A stretch of DNA of 64,000 nt from an uncultured Kiritimatiellota bacterium (GTDB lineage Bacteria; Verrucomicrobiota; Kiritimatiellia; RFP12; UBA1067). Each line of letters starts with the position of its first letter. The stretch's first letter is position 1. The notes under the pieces were generated by a model. It had not been told where the DNA came from. It did not search any database and was given only the letters and a program-made list of their open reading frames with translations. The stretch spans positions 1 through 64,000 of the forward strand of contig CAKTUI010000007.1 in assembly GCA_934621385.1 (NCBI GenBank), written 5' to 3'. The translations under genes were made by a program, and so were the position numbers. Below are positions 27,454 through 36,491 of this stretch, piece after piece.

Positions 27454-29454
27454 TTATATATAATCGCCGCCGTCGGCATCTTCGCCGTCCCTCCGCTCGG
27501 CCATCCTGCGCTCCGAGTCGTCCCTGCGCCGCGCCTCCTCGGCCGCCGTGAACCCCTTCGCCGCCATCAGGGCGCGGCGGTCGCGGCTCGCCACCGCGTC
27601 CTTCAGCCGCATGCCGACCTCCGGGTCGACCGCCCGCGCCGCGCCCGTCACGAGAGAGTCCATCGCCGAGCGCATCTCGCGGGAGAGGTTCGCCCTCGCG
27701 AGCGTCCCGATGACCTCCGGGTTCGCCCGCTCGACCTCTCCCTTCAGCCGCTCGCGGTTCGCCTCGGCGATTTCCCTCGCCGCACGGAGCGCGGCCCCCG
27801 CGTCCAGCGTCCGCGACAGGCCGAACCCGTCGAGGAACTTCCTCGCGTCGTCCACCGTCGGGTCCTTCCCCGCGAGGATGCGCTGGGCGAGCGTCCCGAC
27901 CGCGAGGTCGTCGATGCGCACGGGCGAGCCGCCGCGTCAGACGGATGCGCGTTCGGTCGGCTTCGCGTCCGCTCCCTCCGCGCCATTCCCGTCCCCGGCC
28001 GCCGCGAGCATCCCCATCACCGCGTCGCGCACGAACGCGTCCGGGGTTGGGGCTTGCGCTTCGGGGGCCGATTGTGCTACAATGTCGGGCGTTGGCGGAA
28101 TCGCCAACTTTGACTTGAGCGCGGCAACAATCCCTTCCAAGCTGACGTGGGGTCGGGATTCGGGCTTTGGCGACCGTCTATTAGCACCGCCACGGCCATC
28201 CGCGCTTATTTCGTATCCCGTGATGATTCGGCTCCCGTCCGGCATGAACGCGACGATTGCGCGCACGCCGTCCTTGTCGAGGTGCTTGGTGTTGTACCGC
28301 TCGGTCGTCGTCCTGCCGCTCTCGGCGGCCGATGCGACCTTTATCGCGACGTCGATGGCCTCGTCCAGCGTCGCGCCGTCCTTCCCCTTGCGGCTCTCGA
28401 CGATGTGGGCAAGGCCCATTCCGCGCCTGCCCGTACGCCCGAGCGGATACTCGATGTCCCCGTATTCGGCGTTGTGAATCACACCGTGGTCCTCCCCGTC
28501 GGCAATGTGCCGCAGGGCATTCCTCACGCCCTCCGTCGCTCCGCGCACGACCGAGTACCGAATGTCCGCGCTCGGGCCGAACTCGCCCGTGTTGTCCGTC
28601 GCCGACTTGATTTGGGTTGGCTCAAGCAGGACGAACGACTTTCCGCCGAATTCCGCATCTTCGAGCGTGATGCCGTCGTAGCCTTCCCCGTTCAGGTCTT
28701 CGATGAATTCTTCATGTGAGGTTTCGGACATCGCGTTCCACAATTCGTCGAATGTCGTTTCGTATGGGTTCTTGATGTCGACGTAGGCGGAAACGGACAA
28801 CTTCGTGTTGGTTCTTTTGCGCAAGTCACTCTCGTTGAACCAGAAGCCAAGCCTCGACATCCGCTTTGCGGCCTCGTCGTATGCATTGTAGTCCGTGTTC
28901 TCGCCGAGACGCGCCCTGTCGAACACGGTGAATGCGTTGTCGGTTGCATGGTAGACGACGAGCGGCTCTCCGTTCTCGTCCACCACCTTGGACGCGTTGG
29001 CGGGGTCGCCCTCCCAGTCGCCGAACCACGCCCTGAACGCGGGGGTGCGCACCTGCACCCACTGCCGCTCCTCGAGGTTCGTCGGCCTGCCGTTCGGGGC
29101 CCTCATCCAGCCGGGCTTGCGCGTCCCGTCCGGGTTCGTGTAGCGGGCGACGACCTCGTCGTACTCGCGCTGCGGGTCGCTTGGTGTGTAGTCCCAGTCC
29201 CGCGTCACGGAGTACCGCTGCCGGCCGTCTGTCCACTTGTGGTCGACGCGGACGTTGTCGTCGCGGAACGAGACGTAGTTGAACCGCAGACCCTCGCCCC
29301 CCTTCGGCATCCCGTGCATCGTCCCCACCGGGTACTTCACCCCGTCGATGCCGGCGAAGCGGCTTTCTGTGTGCCCGATGGCAACGCCCAACCGACCGTT
29401 TCCGTGACTTTCGTGCGTTTTTTGGTTCAATCCGCATAGGCGCACCGGAAGCAC
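27454..29454 (-). pseudogene. Decayed phage/ICE large polyvalent protein (ART-like domain)
   Basis: A fragment of a large multi-domain protein of the polyvalent type carried by phages and conjugative elements. The block TPAFRAWFGDWEG...VVDENGEPLVVYHAT opens an ADP-ribosyltransferase-like toxin domain, continued by YDGITLEDAEFGGKSFVLLEPTQIK and ending SADIRYSV. A second compact domain (GMGLAHIVESR ... DGSRIITGYEI) resembles phage Barnase/EndoU/RelE-like nucleases. An in-frame TGA at 27937-27939 separates a helical tail (VRIDDLAVGTLAQRIL ... DGGDYI) in the same frame. The N-terminus has no normal start. Composition is richer in CG dinucleotides than its neighbours. It is a relic of a mobile element. 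Domain names are from pattern recognition; the nuclease assignment is the weaker one. Confidence 0.7.
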
Positions 29455-29482
29455 AACGGCGATTCACTTCCTCCAAATATGA

Positions 29483-29488
29483 TATAAT
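29483..29488 (+). promoter_or_regulatory. -10 box of the C39-like protease gene
   Basis: TATGATATAAT, followed by a leader of about 40 bases ending in AAAGGGAGG. Confidence 0.45.
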
Positions 29489-29533
29489 GTCGCCCATACG
29501 CGATGAATCTATTAACAGAAAGGGAGGTTGAAC

Positions 29534-30826
29534 ATGATACTTGCCGCGCTCTTGCCCATTTTTCTGGCCGCCTTTGACATCGGGGAAGCCTTTTCGTCCC
29601 CCGAAGCCTGGGAGGAATCGGCCGTGGACTTTGCCGTCGACCGGGCGAAGGAGGGCTTCAAGTTCGCCAGTGCCAAGCGCGATGCCGTGGTCTGTCTACG
29701 CAAGGGTGCCTGCACATGGCACGACCTGGAGGTCTGGGAGGCGCGCATCCACTACGGCGCGGCAGGGTCCGGCGCCACACGCATCGAACTTTCGCTCTAC
29801 AATCGTGGCGATGACCGAACGGACGATGGCCTGACGGAGGCCGACTTGAACATCATGCGCAAGAAAATCGACGCGGCACTTTCCCCCCTCAAGCCCAGAA
29901 AGGCCGAGAAGAAGGAACTCCGAACGGGTGGCTTCCGCCATATCCAGCGCTGGACCGGCGGAAATCCACAGGCGGAACTGACCTGGGGCACGACTGGCGG
30001 CAAGTCTCAGGGCCGCAGCGTGGAATTCGTCCGTCTCACCCTTATTCGGCAGCAGGGCGAGGGCGAACGGAGAAAATCCGCCAAGAAATCCGGCGGCGGA
30101 ACGCAGGCGAAGATGAAATCTATCAAGGCGAATGTCCGGCGCAATGACACGGGTGATGTTTGGATTGGCGGTGTGCCGATGGTCGACCAGGGGCAAAAAG
30201 GGTACTGTGCCGCTGCCGTGGCCGAACGCGTCCTGCGGTATTACGGAAACGATATTGACGAACACGAAATCGCCCAGATGGCCGGAACGACAGCAAGGGG
30301 TGGAACTTCCATCTCTGAAATGATTGAGACGGTCAAGACGGTCGGCTCGAAATGCCGGCTGGGCTTCAACGAAATCGTCTCCATGGGCGGAAGCCTCGAT
30401 GACCTCGAAAAGGAGGTCGACCAGTACAACCGTGCGGCAAAGGCCATGAAGGAGAAGGAACTGACGCTGGGCCAGTTCACCACGGGCAACCTCATCCACG
30501 TCGGGGAAATGCGAGCCGCCATGAAACCGAAAGTCCTGCGCCGCATGCGCACGAAGGATGCGCGGTTCAAGAAATTCCTATCTGAGGTCAAGAAGCAGGT
30601 GGACGCAGGCATCCCCGTCTTCTGGGGCGTGACGCTCGGATGCTACCCGGAGCCCGAAATTCCACAGGCCTCGGGCGGACACATGCGGCTCATCATCGGC
30701 TACAATGCGAAGACGCAGGAAATCCTCTATACGGACACATGGGGAGCCGGGCACGAGCTGAAGCGCATGCCGGAGGACTGGGCGTTCACCATCACGCACG
30801 ACGCGTTTCTTCTTCGCCCACTCTGA
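29534..30826 (+). CDS. Secreted C39-like cysteine protease domain protein
   Basis: A 430-residue exported protein. Signal-like N-terminus MILAALLPIFLAAF, a domain of unknown function (about 20-185), a Lys-rich linker, then a peptidase C39-like papain fold. Catalytic Cys is in VDQGQKGYCAAAVAERVL, with the oxyanion Gln just upstream; the His is in SGGHMRLIIGYN; and the Asp is probably in YTDTWG. The start codon follows AAAGGGAGGTTGAAC. No ABC transporter or double-glycine leader peptide is adjacent, so this is probably a stand-alone secreted protease rather than a bacteriocin processor. cca follows 11 bases downstream. Its substrate is unknown. Confidence 0.82.
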   Translation: MILAALLPIFLAAFDIGEAFSSPEAWEESAVDFAVDRAKEGFKFASAKRDAVVCLRKGACTWHDLEVWEARIHYGAAGSGATRIELSLYNRGDDRTDDGLTEADLNIMRKKIDAALSPLKPRKAEKKELRTGGFRHIQRWTGGNPQAELTWGTTGGKSQGRSVEFVRLTLIRQQGEGERRKSAKKSGGGTQAKMKSIKANVRRNDTGDVWIGGVPMVDQGQKGYCAAAVAERVLRYYGNDIDEHEIAQMAGTTARGGTSISEMIETVKTVGSKCRLGFNEIVSMGGSLDDLEKEVDQYNRAAKAMKEKELTLGQFTTGNLIHVGEMRAAMKPKVLRRMRTKDARFKKFLSEVKKQVDAGIPVFWGVTLGCYPEPEIPQASGGHMRLIIGYNAKTQEILYTDTWGAGHELKRMPEDWAFTITHDAFLLRPL

Positions 30827-30837
30827 GAGACCCAACG

Positions 30838-32250
30838 GTGAAGACGGTGACAGTTTCAGAAACAAGCGATTCAAACGCGGCAGATTCACACGAGGCGGCG
30901 GTCGTTGCGGCCCGTCTCGTGCGGGCGGCGGGCGGGCGGGCTCTTCTCGTGGGTGGATGCGTACGCGACGAACTGCTTGGCGGGCAACCGAAGGACTTTG
31001 ACCTTGAGGTCTTCGGGCTTTCACCCGACCGCCTCGAATCCGTACTGGGGTCGCGCTTCCACCTGGATCTCGTCGGAAAGTCGTTTGGCGTTCTCAAGCT
31101 GAACCACTTCAATGTGGACGTTGCCCTACCGCGCCGAGAGACGAAACTGGGGGAGGGACATCGGGCCTTCGAGATGGCGTACGATCCTGCCCTTCCTCTT
31201 GCCGAAGCCGCCGCCCGCCGCGATTTCACAGTCAACGCCATCTACCGCGACCCCCTGTCGGGCGAACTCATCGACCCGTGGAATGGGCTCGCGGACTTGC
31301 GGACGCGGACGCTCCGTCACGTCTCCGAACACTTTCGCGAGGATCCCTTGCGCGTCCTCAGGGGAATGCAGTTCACGGCCCGCTTCGACTTTTGTGCCGC
31401 GAGCGAAACCATCGCCGTCTGCCGCGAAATGACACCCGAAAACCTGCCCCGCGAACGCCTGTTCGACGAATGGTCAAAACTGCTCATCAAGGGAACGCGC
31501 ATCTCACGCGGCCTCAACTTTCTCCGCGAGGTCGGCTGGGTCCGCTATTATCCCGAACTGAACCGCCTCATCAGCTGCAAGCAGGATCCGACCTGGCATC
31601 CTGAAGGCGATGTCTGGAACCACACCTGTTGCTGCCTCGATGCCTTTGCCCAACAGCGCCCCCATCCGGACGACGCTGCGGAAGACCTCATCGTCGGACT
31701 CGCCGTCCTGTGCCACGACTTCGGCAAGCCCGCGACCACCGCCTTCGATCCCGTGCGCAAACGGATTCGCTCACTCGGGCACGACGAGGCCGGCGTGGAA
31801 CCGACGCTGTCATTCCTTCGGCGACTGACGGTGGAGGAACGGATTCTCAAGGAAGTTCCGCCCCTCGTCCGGCTCCACATGCGCCCCTTTGCCATGTGGA
31901 AGGCAAAAAGCGGTGAAAACGCCATCCGCCGTCTCGCGGCCCAGGTCGTGCGCATCGACCGTCTGTTGCGCGTCGCCGCAGCGGATGACGCGGGCCGCCC
32001 CCCCTTCCCTTCCGAACCCGAGCCACTCCAGTGGTTGGCTGCGGAGGCGGAGCGGTTGCGCGTCAAGGATTCGGTCCCACGACCCCTCATTCTTGGACGC
32101 AACTTGATTGCACTCGGGCAGAAGCCTGGAACGAGATTCGGCAGAATCATCAAAGCCTGCTATGAGGCCCAGTTGGACGGCGCATTCACCGATTCCGCCG
32201 GTGCACAAGCCTACCTGAAGGCACTGCTGACACAGGAGGGATCGATCTGA
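30838..32250 (+). CDS. cca: CCA tRNA nucleotidyltransferase with HD domain
   Basis: A 470-residue class II nucleotidyltransferase that adds or repairs the CCA end of tRNA (poly(A) polymerase head family). Motifs: LVGGCVRDELLG, the metal-binding DFDLEVFG, RRDFTVNAIYRD, and the RNA-binding REDPLRVLRGMQF. A C-terminal HD domain includes VLCHDFGKP. GTG at 30838 is taken as start because it is the first in-frame start codon after the upstream stop; a GTG at 30847 is also possible. The frame is open further 5' inside the protease gene, but that is an overlap artefact. The stop overlaps the next gene by one base (TGATG). Confidence 0.92.
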   Translation: MKTVTVSETSDSNAADSHEAAVVAARLVRAAGGRALLVGGCVRDELLGGQPKDFDLEVFGLSPDRLESVLGSRFHLDLVGKSFGVLKLNHFNVDVALPRRETKLGEGHRAFEMAYDPALPLAEAAARRDFTVNAIYRDPLSGELIDPWNGLADLRTRTLRHVSEHFREDPLRVLRGMQFTARFDFCAASETIAVCREMTPENLPRERLFDEWSKLLIKGTRISRGLNFLREVGWVRYYPELNRLISCKQDPTWHPEGDVWNHTCCCLDAFAQQRPHPDDAAEDLIVGLAVLCHDFGKPATTAFDPVRKRIRSLGHDEAGVEPTLSFLRRLTVEERILKEVPPLVRLHMRPFAMWKAKSGENAIRRLAAQVVRIDRLLRVAAADDAGRPPFPSEPEPLQWLAAEAERLRVKDSVPRPLILGRNLIALGQKPGTRFGRIIKACYEAQLDGAFTDSAGAQAYLKALLTQEGSI

Positions 32251-32900
32251 TGCCCTACATCCTCTGGGACTGGAACGGGACGCTACTGGACGACACTTCC
32301 GCCGCGCTCGGAACCCTGAATGCGATGCTGGCGCGGCGGAACAAACCCGTCCTCTCACTCGACTTCTATCGTGACCACTTCGGCTTCCCCGTCAAGCCGT
32401 TCTACACCCTGTGTGGGTTTGAGCTGGAATCGGAGGACTGGGATGCCATCGCCCGCGAATATCACGAGACCTATCGCCACTTGCCGAAGACGCTCAATGC
32501 CGAAGCTCGGGCGGCCATGGAACTCATCCATCGCACTAACGGACAGCAGTCCATCATCTCCGCCCTTCGGCAGGATCTCCTGGAGAACGACACCCGCCAA
32601 ATGGGTATCCAGTCGCAGATGGAGTTCATTGTCGGCACGGACAACCTGAACGGTGGCTCAAAGATGGAACGCGCACACGAACTCCTGCAGCACATCCGCC
32701 GCGCCCACCCGCAGGACGACCTGCACCTGACGCTGATTGGCGACTCCCTTCACGACTTGGATGTCGCGAATGCCCTCGGCATCGCCTGCGTCCTGTGCTC
32801 GCAGGGTAGCCATTCGGCTTGGCGGCTTCGCCGCGCCGCCCCCACCGAGGAGACGCTTACGAACGCCGTCCTCCGCGCCCTGAACAACAGCGCAACCTAA
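32250..32900 (+). CDS. HAD-family phosphatase (phosphoglycolate phosphatase-like)
   Basis: A 216-residue HAD hydrolase. Motif I is WDWNGTLLDDT (nucleophile first Asp), a helical cap follows, motif II Ser is in SIISALRQ, motif III Lys is in GGSKMERA, and motif IV is LTLIGDSLHDLDVA. Family members remove phosphate from small molecules such as 2-phosphoglycolate; the specific substrate is not determined. Its start overlaps the cca stop by one base, so it is cotranslated. It is the last gene before the lower-GC restriction-modification island. Confidence 0.88.
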   Translation: MPYILWDWNGTLLDDTSAALGTLNAMLARRNKPVLSLDFYRDHFGFPVKPFYTLCGFELESEDWDAIAREYHETYRHLPKTLNAEARAAMELIHRTNGQQSIISALRQDLLENDTRQMGIQSQMEFIVGTDNLNGGSKMERAHELLQHIRRAHPQDDLHLTLIGDSLHDLDVANALGIACVLCSQGSHSAWRLRRAAPTEETLTNAVLRALNNSAT

Positions 32901-32992
32901 TCCCTATACAAGGAATTTTCCAACCCCAGGGGAGTCAACTCGACGAAAAGCTCACCCTGCACGACTGCATTCACACAGCCAACCTTAGTTTT

Positions 32993-33106
32993 GGTATAAT
33001 CTTTTATGCCCTTGGTCCGCCAAGGGAGTTATAGGTCGGGAACTGACGCGGCAAACCGCTACGATCCACCCCTCGACCGCCTATTCACTGTAGCATCAAT
33101 GCTACA
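32993..33106 (+). ncRNA. Candidate structured RNA with own promoter
   Basis: An extended -10 (TTGGTATAAT, 32991-33000) is followed by hairpins rather than an open reading frame: CCCTTGG-TCCG-CCAAGGG (33009-33026), then GGTCG (33034) pairing with CGACC (33074) around an inner GCGG-CAAA-CCGC (33048-33059), then TGTAGCAT-CA-ATGCTACA (33089-33106). No T tract closes it and no known RNA family was recognised. It could also be a leader or a cluster of operators. Confidence 0.35.
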
Positions 33107-33113
33107 CGCTGTT

Positions 33114-33230
33114 CACGCGAAATACTACCACTATTTCAAGAATACGAACAGCATGTAAGTAGAGATGTGTCCATTCGGGCGCATTTTTCTTCCATGTATT
33201 CGTATTTGGCCTGTGGTAGGGCTACGCGTG
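33114..33230. repeat. Long imperfect inverted repeat before the methyltransferase
   Basis: CACGCG (33114) and CTACCAC (33125) on the left pair with GTGGTAG (33213) and CGCGTG (33225) on the right; inside, AATACGAA pairs with a TTCGTATT. The whole 117 bases could fold as one rod with internal bulges. It could be an RNA, a small inverted-repeat element, or the edge of the imported island. Confidence 0.4.
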
Positions 33231-33311
33231 AGTGCATGAGATTGGAAGTGCGCTCTTTTCATGCAGGGAGATGGTCTTCACAGCGATAACAATGCACTGT
33301 AAAGGACTATA

Positions 33312-34322
33312 ATGAAGAATCTGAACTTAATCTCCCTGTTCGCAGGTGCGGGGGGAATGGATCTTGGCTTTGAGAAGGCCGGCTTCCATGTGACGGTTGC
33401 CAACGAATTTGACCCCGGAATCTGTCCAACCTATCGGCACAATCACCAACACACGCACCTCATTGAAGGCGACATACGAGAACTTACAGAAGCTTCACTC
33501 CCGAAAGATGTTGTTGGTCTTATTGGCGGGCCTCCTTGTCAAAGTTGGAGCGAAGCTGGTTCACTTGGAGGCATCAATGACCCACGAGGACAATTGTTCT
33601 TTGACTATATTCGGATTTTACAAATTACAAAACCATTGTTCTTCGTTGCGGAGAATGTTTCAGGAATGTTGGCGAAGCGAAATGAACAAGCCGTACACAA
33701 CATTCTCACCCTCTTTGGAAGAACTGGTTACACTGTCCAATACAAACTGCTCAATGCAAACGACTACCATGTTCCTCAAATTCGCGAACGCGTTTTTTAC
33801 ATTGGATTCAGGAATGATCTTAAGATTGAAGACTTTGTATTTCCTGCGCCACTGAAAGAACGCCCATTAACATTGCGCGATGCCATTTGGGATCTAAAGG
33901 AGACCGCCGTTCCAGCTTCAATTAGGAATAAGCACCGTAACGACCTCAAGGTTTTAAACCATGAATATTTTGTCGGAAGCTACTCCACTATCTTTATGAG
34001 CCGCAATCGCGTCAAGGCGTGGGACGAGCCAGCCTTCACCGTACAGGCATCTGGACGTCAATGTCAGCTTCACCCACAAGCCCCCAAAATGGAGTTCGTC
34101 AACAAGAACCTACGCAGGTTTGTCACAGGGAAAGAAAACCTCTACAGACGACTAACCGTTCGTGAATGCGCACGAATTCAAGGATTCCCCGATAATTTCG
34201 AATTCCTCTACAATGACATCAATATGGGATATAAAATGATTGGAAATGCCGTGCCAATCAATCTGGCCTATGCAGTTGGGCGACAAATTCTCAAGCAACT
34301 CAGACAACATAAAATCATCTAA
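33312..34322 (+). CDS. DNA (cytosine-5) methyltransferase, HaeIII-like (GGCC)
   Basis: A 336-residue C5 methyltransferase with all core motifs: [27 protein letters not shown] with catalytic Cys, [51 protein letters not shown]. The target-recognition stretch ([19 protein letters not shown], then [19 protein letters not shown]) closely resembles what I recall of M.HaeIII, so GGCC is the predicted site. AAAGGA precedes the ATG. Base composition is visibly more AT-rich than flanking genes, indicating recent acquisition together with the next gene. Confidence 0.93.
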   Translation: MKNLNLISLFAGAGGMDLGFEKAGFHVTVANEFDPGICPTYRHNHQHTHLIEGDIRELTEASLPKDVVGLIGGPPCQSWSEAGSLGGINDPRGQLFFDYIRILQITKPLFFVAENVSGMLAKRNEQAVHNILTLFGRTGYTVQYKLLNANDYHVPQIRERVFYIGFRNDLKIEDFVFPAPLKERPLTLRDAIWDLKETAVPASIRNKHRNDLKVLNHEYFVGSYSTIFMSRNRVKAWDEPAFTVQASGRQCQLHPQAPKMEFVNKNLRRFVTGKENLYRRLTVRECARIQGFPDNFEFLYNDINMGYKMIGNAVPINLAYAVGRQILKQLRQHKII

Positions 34323-34337
34323 AAGTTCCAAGACAAA

Positions 34338-35180
34338 ATGGCAACCGTAATTGATGCCATACAAAACCTCGTGCGCAACCCGAGGACGATGCTCGGTCAG
34401 GAATACAAGACTCACAATCGAGCGAACCACATGGGCGAAGCACTGGAAGAATATGTTAAGGATCTTTTTGCAGGATCTTTTAATGTTTCTGCCCTTGAGA
34501 GGATGGAAGCTCATGAGCAAACATTCTCCTATCTCGGAAACAATTCGAACCCACCAGATGCTATGCTCCGAAACGGTGATGCCATTGAGGTCAAGAAAAC
34601 AGAATCCCTAGACGCGCCACTTGCCCTCAACAGTAGCCATCCAAAACACAAACTTAGATCGGACAATCCCATGATTTCTGAAGCCTGTCGAGACGCAGAA
34701 GACTGGCAAGAAAAAGACATTCTCTATATCGTTGGTAATGTCTTCAATGGGCAGTTGCGGCACTTGGCAATGGTTTATGGACTTGACTATTGCGCATCGG
34801 ACGCTTGCTATCAAAGGCTAAAAGAAACAATCAAGACGGGAGTCAATGCCATTGAAAATGTTGAATTTGCAGAGTCCCGAGAACTGGGACGTGTCAACAG
34901 AGTCGACCCCCTTGGCATTACCTATCTAAGAATCCGAGGGATGTGGGGAATTGAAAATCCATGGACCGTCTTCAACTATATCTATCAGCGCGATATGCGC
35001 AAAAAACTAAACTTCATGTGTCTCATTAACGACCAAAAATGGAAGACGCTTCATCAACCGGAAAGGCTAATCAGTTTGTCAAGAATTGACCCTCGCCTCA
35101 AAATCTCAGATGTGAAAATACACGATCCCAATAATCCTGCACGATTAAACGGAGCTCGATTAATTACTTTTACAATCTAA
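34338..35180 (+). CDS. Type II restriction endonuclease, NgoPII family (GGCC)
   Basis: A 280-residue endonuclease of the NgoPII family, predicted to cut GGCC. The PD-(D/E)xK core is visible as NPPDAMLRNGDAIEVKK, and ANHMGEALEEYVKDLFAG, CRDAEDWQEKDILY and VDPLGITYLRIRGMW are family blocks. It follows the cognate methyltransferase by 15 bases in the same orientation and shares its low GC. Both members appear intact. Flanking host DNA contains many GGCC sites, so protection must come from the methyltransferase and the system may be a recent arrival. Confidence 0.9.
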   Translation: MATVIDAIQNLVRNPRTMLGQEYKTHNRANHMGEALEEYVKDLFAGSFNVSALERMEAHEQTFSYLGNNSNPPDAMLRNGDAIEVKKTESLDAPLALNSSHPKHKLRSDNPMISEACRDAEDWQEKDILYIVGNVFNGQLRHLAMVYGLDYCASDACYQRLKETIKTGVNAIENVEFAESRELGRVNRVDPLGITYLRIRGMWGIENPWTVFNYIYQRDMRKKLNFMCLINDQKWKTLHQPERLISLSRIDPRLKISDVKIHDPNNPARLNGARLITFTI

Positions 35181-35272
35181 TCCGACACAAAGATGCCTGC
35201 TAACTCGCAAAGGAACAACATCTCGGGAAGCATTCTCCCCCATTCGACCATCGTACCTATCACGCTGCTAAA

Positions 35273-35281
35273 TGGTATAAT
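35273..35281 (+). promoter_or_regulatory. Extended -10 of dinB
   Basis: ATGGTATAAT ends nine bases before the ATG at 35291, again leaving no room for a normal leader. No LexA box was recognised. Confidence 0.55.
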
Positions 35282-35290
35282 AGCGCACAT

Positions 35291-36487
35291 ATGGCGACGA
35301 TACTTCATGTGGATATGGATGCCTTCTTCGCATCCGTCGAACTTCTCCACCACCCCGAGTGGCGGGGTAAGCCGCTGATCGTCGGCTCCGGACCGCACGA
35401 ACGCGGCGTCGTCTCGACCTGCTCCTACGAAGCGCGGCGCTTCGGAGTCCATTCCGCCATGCCCTCCCGAACGGCCTACGAACGTTGCCCTCAGGCAATC
35501 TTCACGCCGCCACACATGAAACTCTACCGCGAAGTCTCCGCACACGTCTTTGAGATTTTCGGTCACTACTCCCCCTTCGTCGAGGGCGTTTCAATCGACG
35601 AGGCCTTTCTCGACATCACCGGAACCACCCACATCTACGGGAACGACCTCGTCCGCTTCGGCGAAGCCCTCCGACGCGAAGTCCACGAGACCTGCGGCGT
35701 GACCTGCTCGGTCGGCATCGCCCCTAATCGCCTGCTGGCCAAAATCGGCTCCGAACAGAACAAGCCGAACGGATTGACCATCATGCCCTTTGAACGGCAG
35801 GCCATCCTTGAATTCCTTGCCCCCAAACCCGTCGGTATTCTCTGGGGAGTCGGCGAAAAGACGCGCAACATCCTCAAGTGCCACGGTCTCATGACGTGTG
35901 GCGACATCCAGCGAGAACCCCTCGCACGACTACGGGCAACGCTCCACTCCGAAGAAATTGCCCGCACCCTAATCAGTCACGCCTGCGGCATCGACGACTC
36001 TGTCGTTGCCTACGACCCCGTGCCCGACCAGTCCGTCTCCCGCGAATACACCTTCGCGGAAGACGAATACAACCGCGAAGTCGTTCGACTGCAGCTCCTG
36101 AAACTCGTCAACGAAGTGGGCTTCCGCTTTCGCCGCGAAAAGCGATGGGCACGGACGGCACGTCTCAAGCTCCGCGATGCTGCCTTCCAGACGCAGACGC
36201 GGCAAATGTCCTTTGACGCGCCCGCTCGGGATGACATGGCCTTCCGCAAGGCCGCCCTCACTCTCTTCGATCAGATGTGGCCCCCGTGCGCGGGGAATCG
36301 TCATCTGACGATTCGACTGATCGGATTCGGTGTCACCAACATCCAGACTTCGCCCGAGCAGGACCCAACACTCTCACTCTTCACTTTCCCGGAGGATACC
36401 GTACGCAACAAGAACGAGCGGCTGTCGGCTGCACTTGATGCGCTCCACGCCCGGGGACTTTCAACGAGCCTCGGGGCAGAGGAGTAG
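35291..36487 (+). CDS. dinB: DNA polymerase IV (Y family)
   Basis: A 398-residue translesion polymerase. Palm motif ILHVDMDAFFASVE, the YEARRFGVHSAMP segment, the second carboxylate motif VSIDEAFLDIT, and SVGIAPNRLLAKIGSE are all present. The little-finger domain follows (YTFAEDEYNREVV...). Near the C-terminus, PTLSLFTF looks like a beta-clamp binding motif. Length is slightly above the usual 350. It is expressed from its own near-leaderless promoter and is convergent with the DUF3857 gene, four bases away. Confidence 0.95.
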   Translation: MATILHVDMDAFFASVELLHHPEWRGKPLIVGSGPHERGVVSTCSYEARRFGVHSAMPSRTAYERCPQAIFTPPHMKLYREVSAHVFEIFGHYSPFVEGVSIDEAFLDITGTTHIYGNDLVRFGEALRREVHETCGVTCSVGIAPNRLLAKIGSEQNKPNGLTIMPFERQAILEFLAPKPVGILWGVGEKTRNILKCHGLMTCGDIQREPLARLRATLHSEEIARTLISHACGIDDSVVAYDPVPDQSVSREYTFAEDEYNREVVRLQLLKLVNEVGFRFRREKRWARTARLKLRDAAFQTQTRQMSFDAPARDDMAFRKAALTLFDQMWPPCAGNRHLTIRLIGFGVTNIQTSPEQDPTLSLFTFPEDTVRNKNERLSAALDALHARGLSTSLGAEE

Positions 36488-36491
36488 CCTA

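Noticed and set aside
33034..33080. Hammerhead-type ribozyme suggested by CTGA near paired stems
   Set aside because: The conserved CUGANGA...GAAA core is not present.
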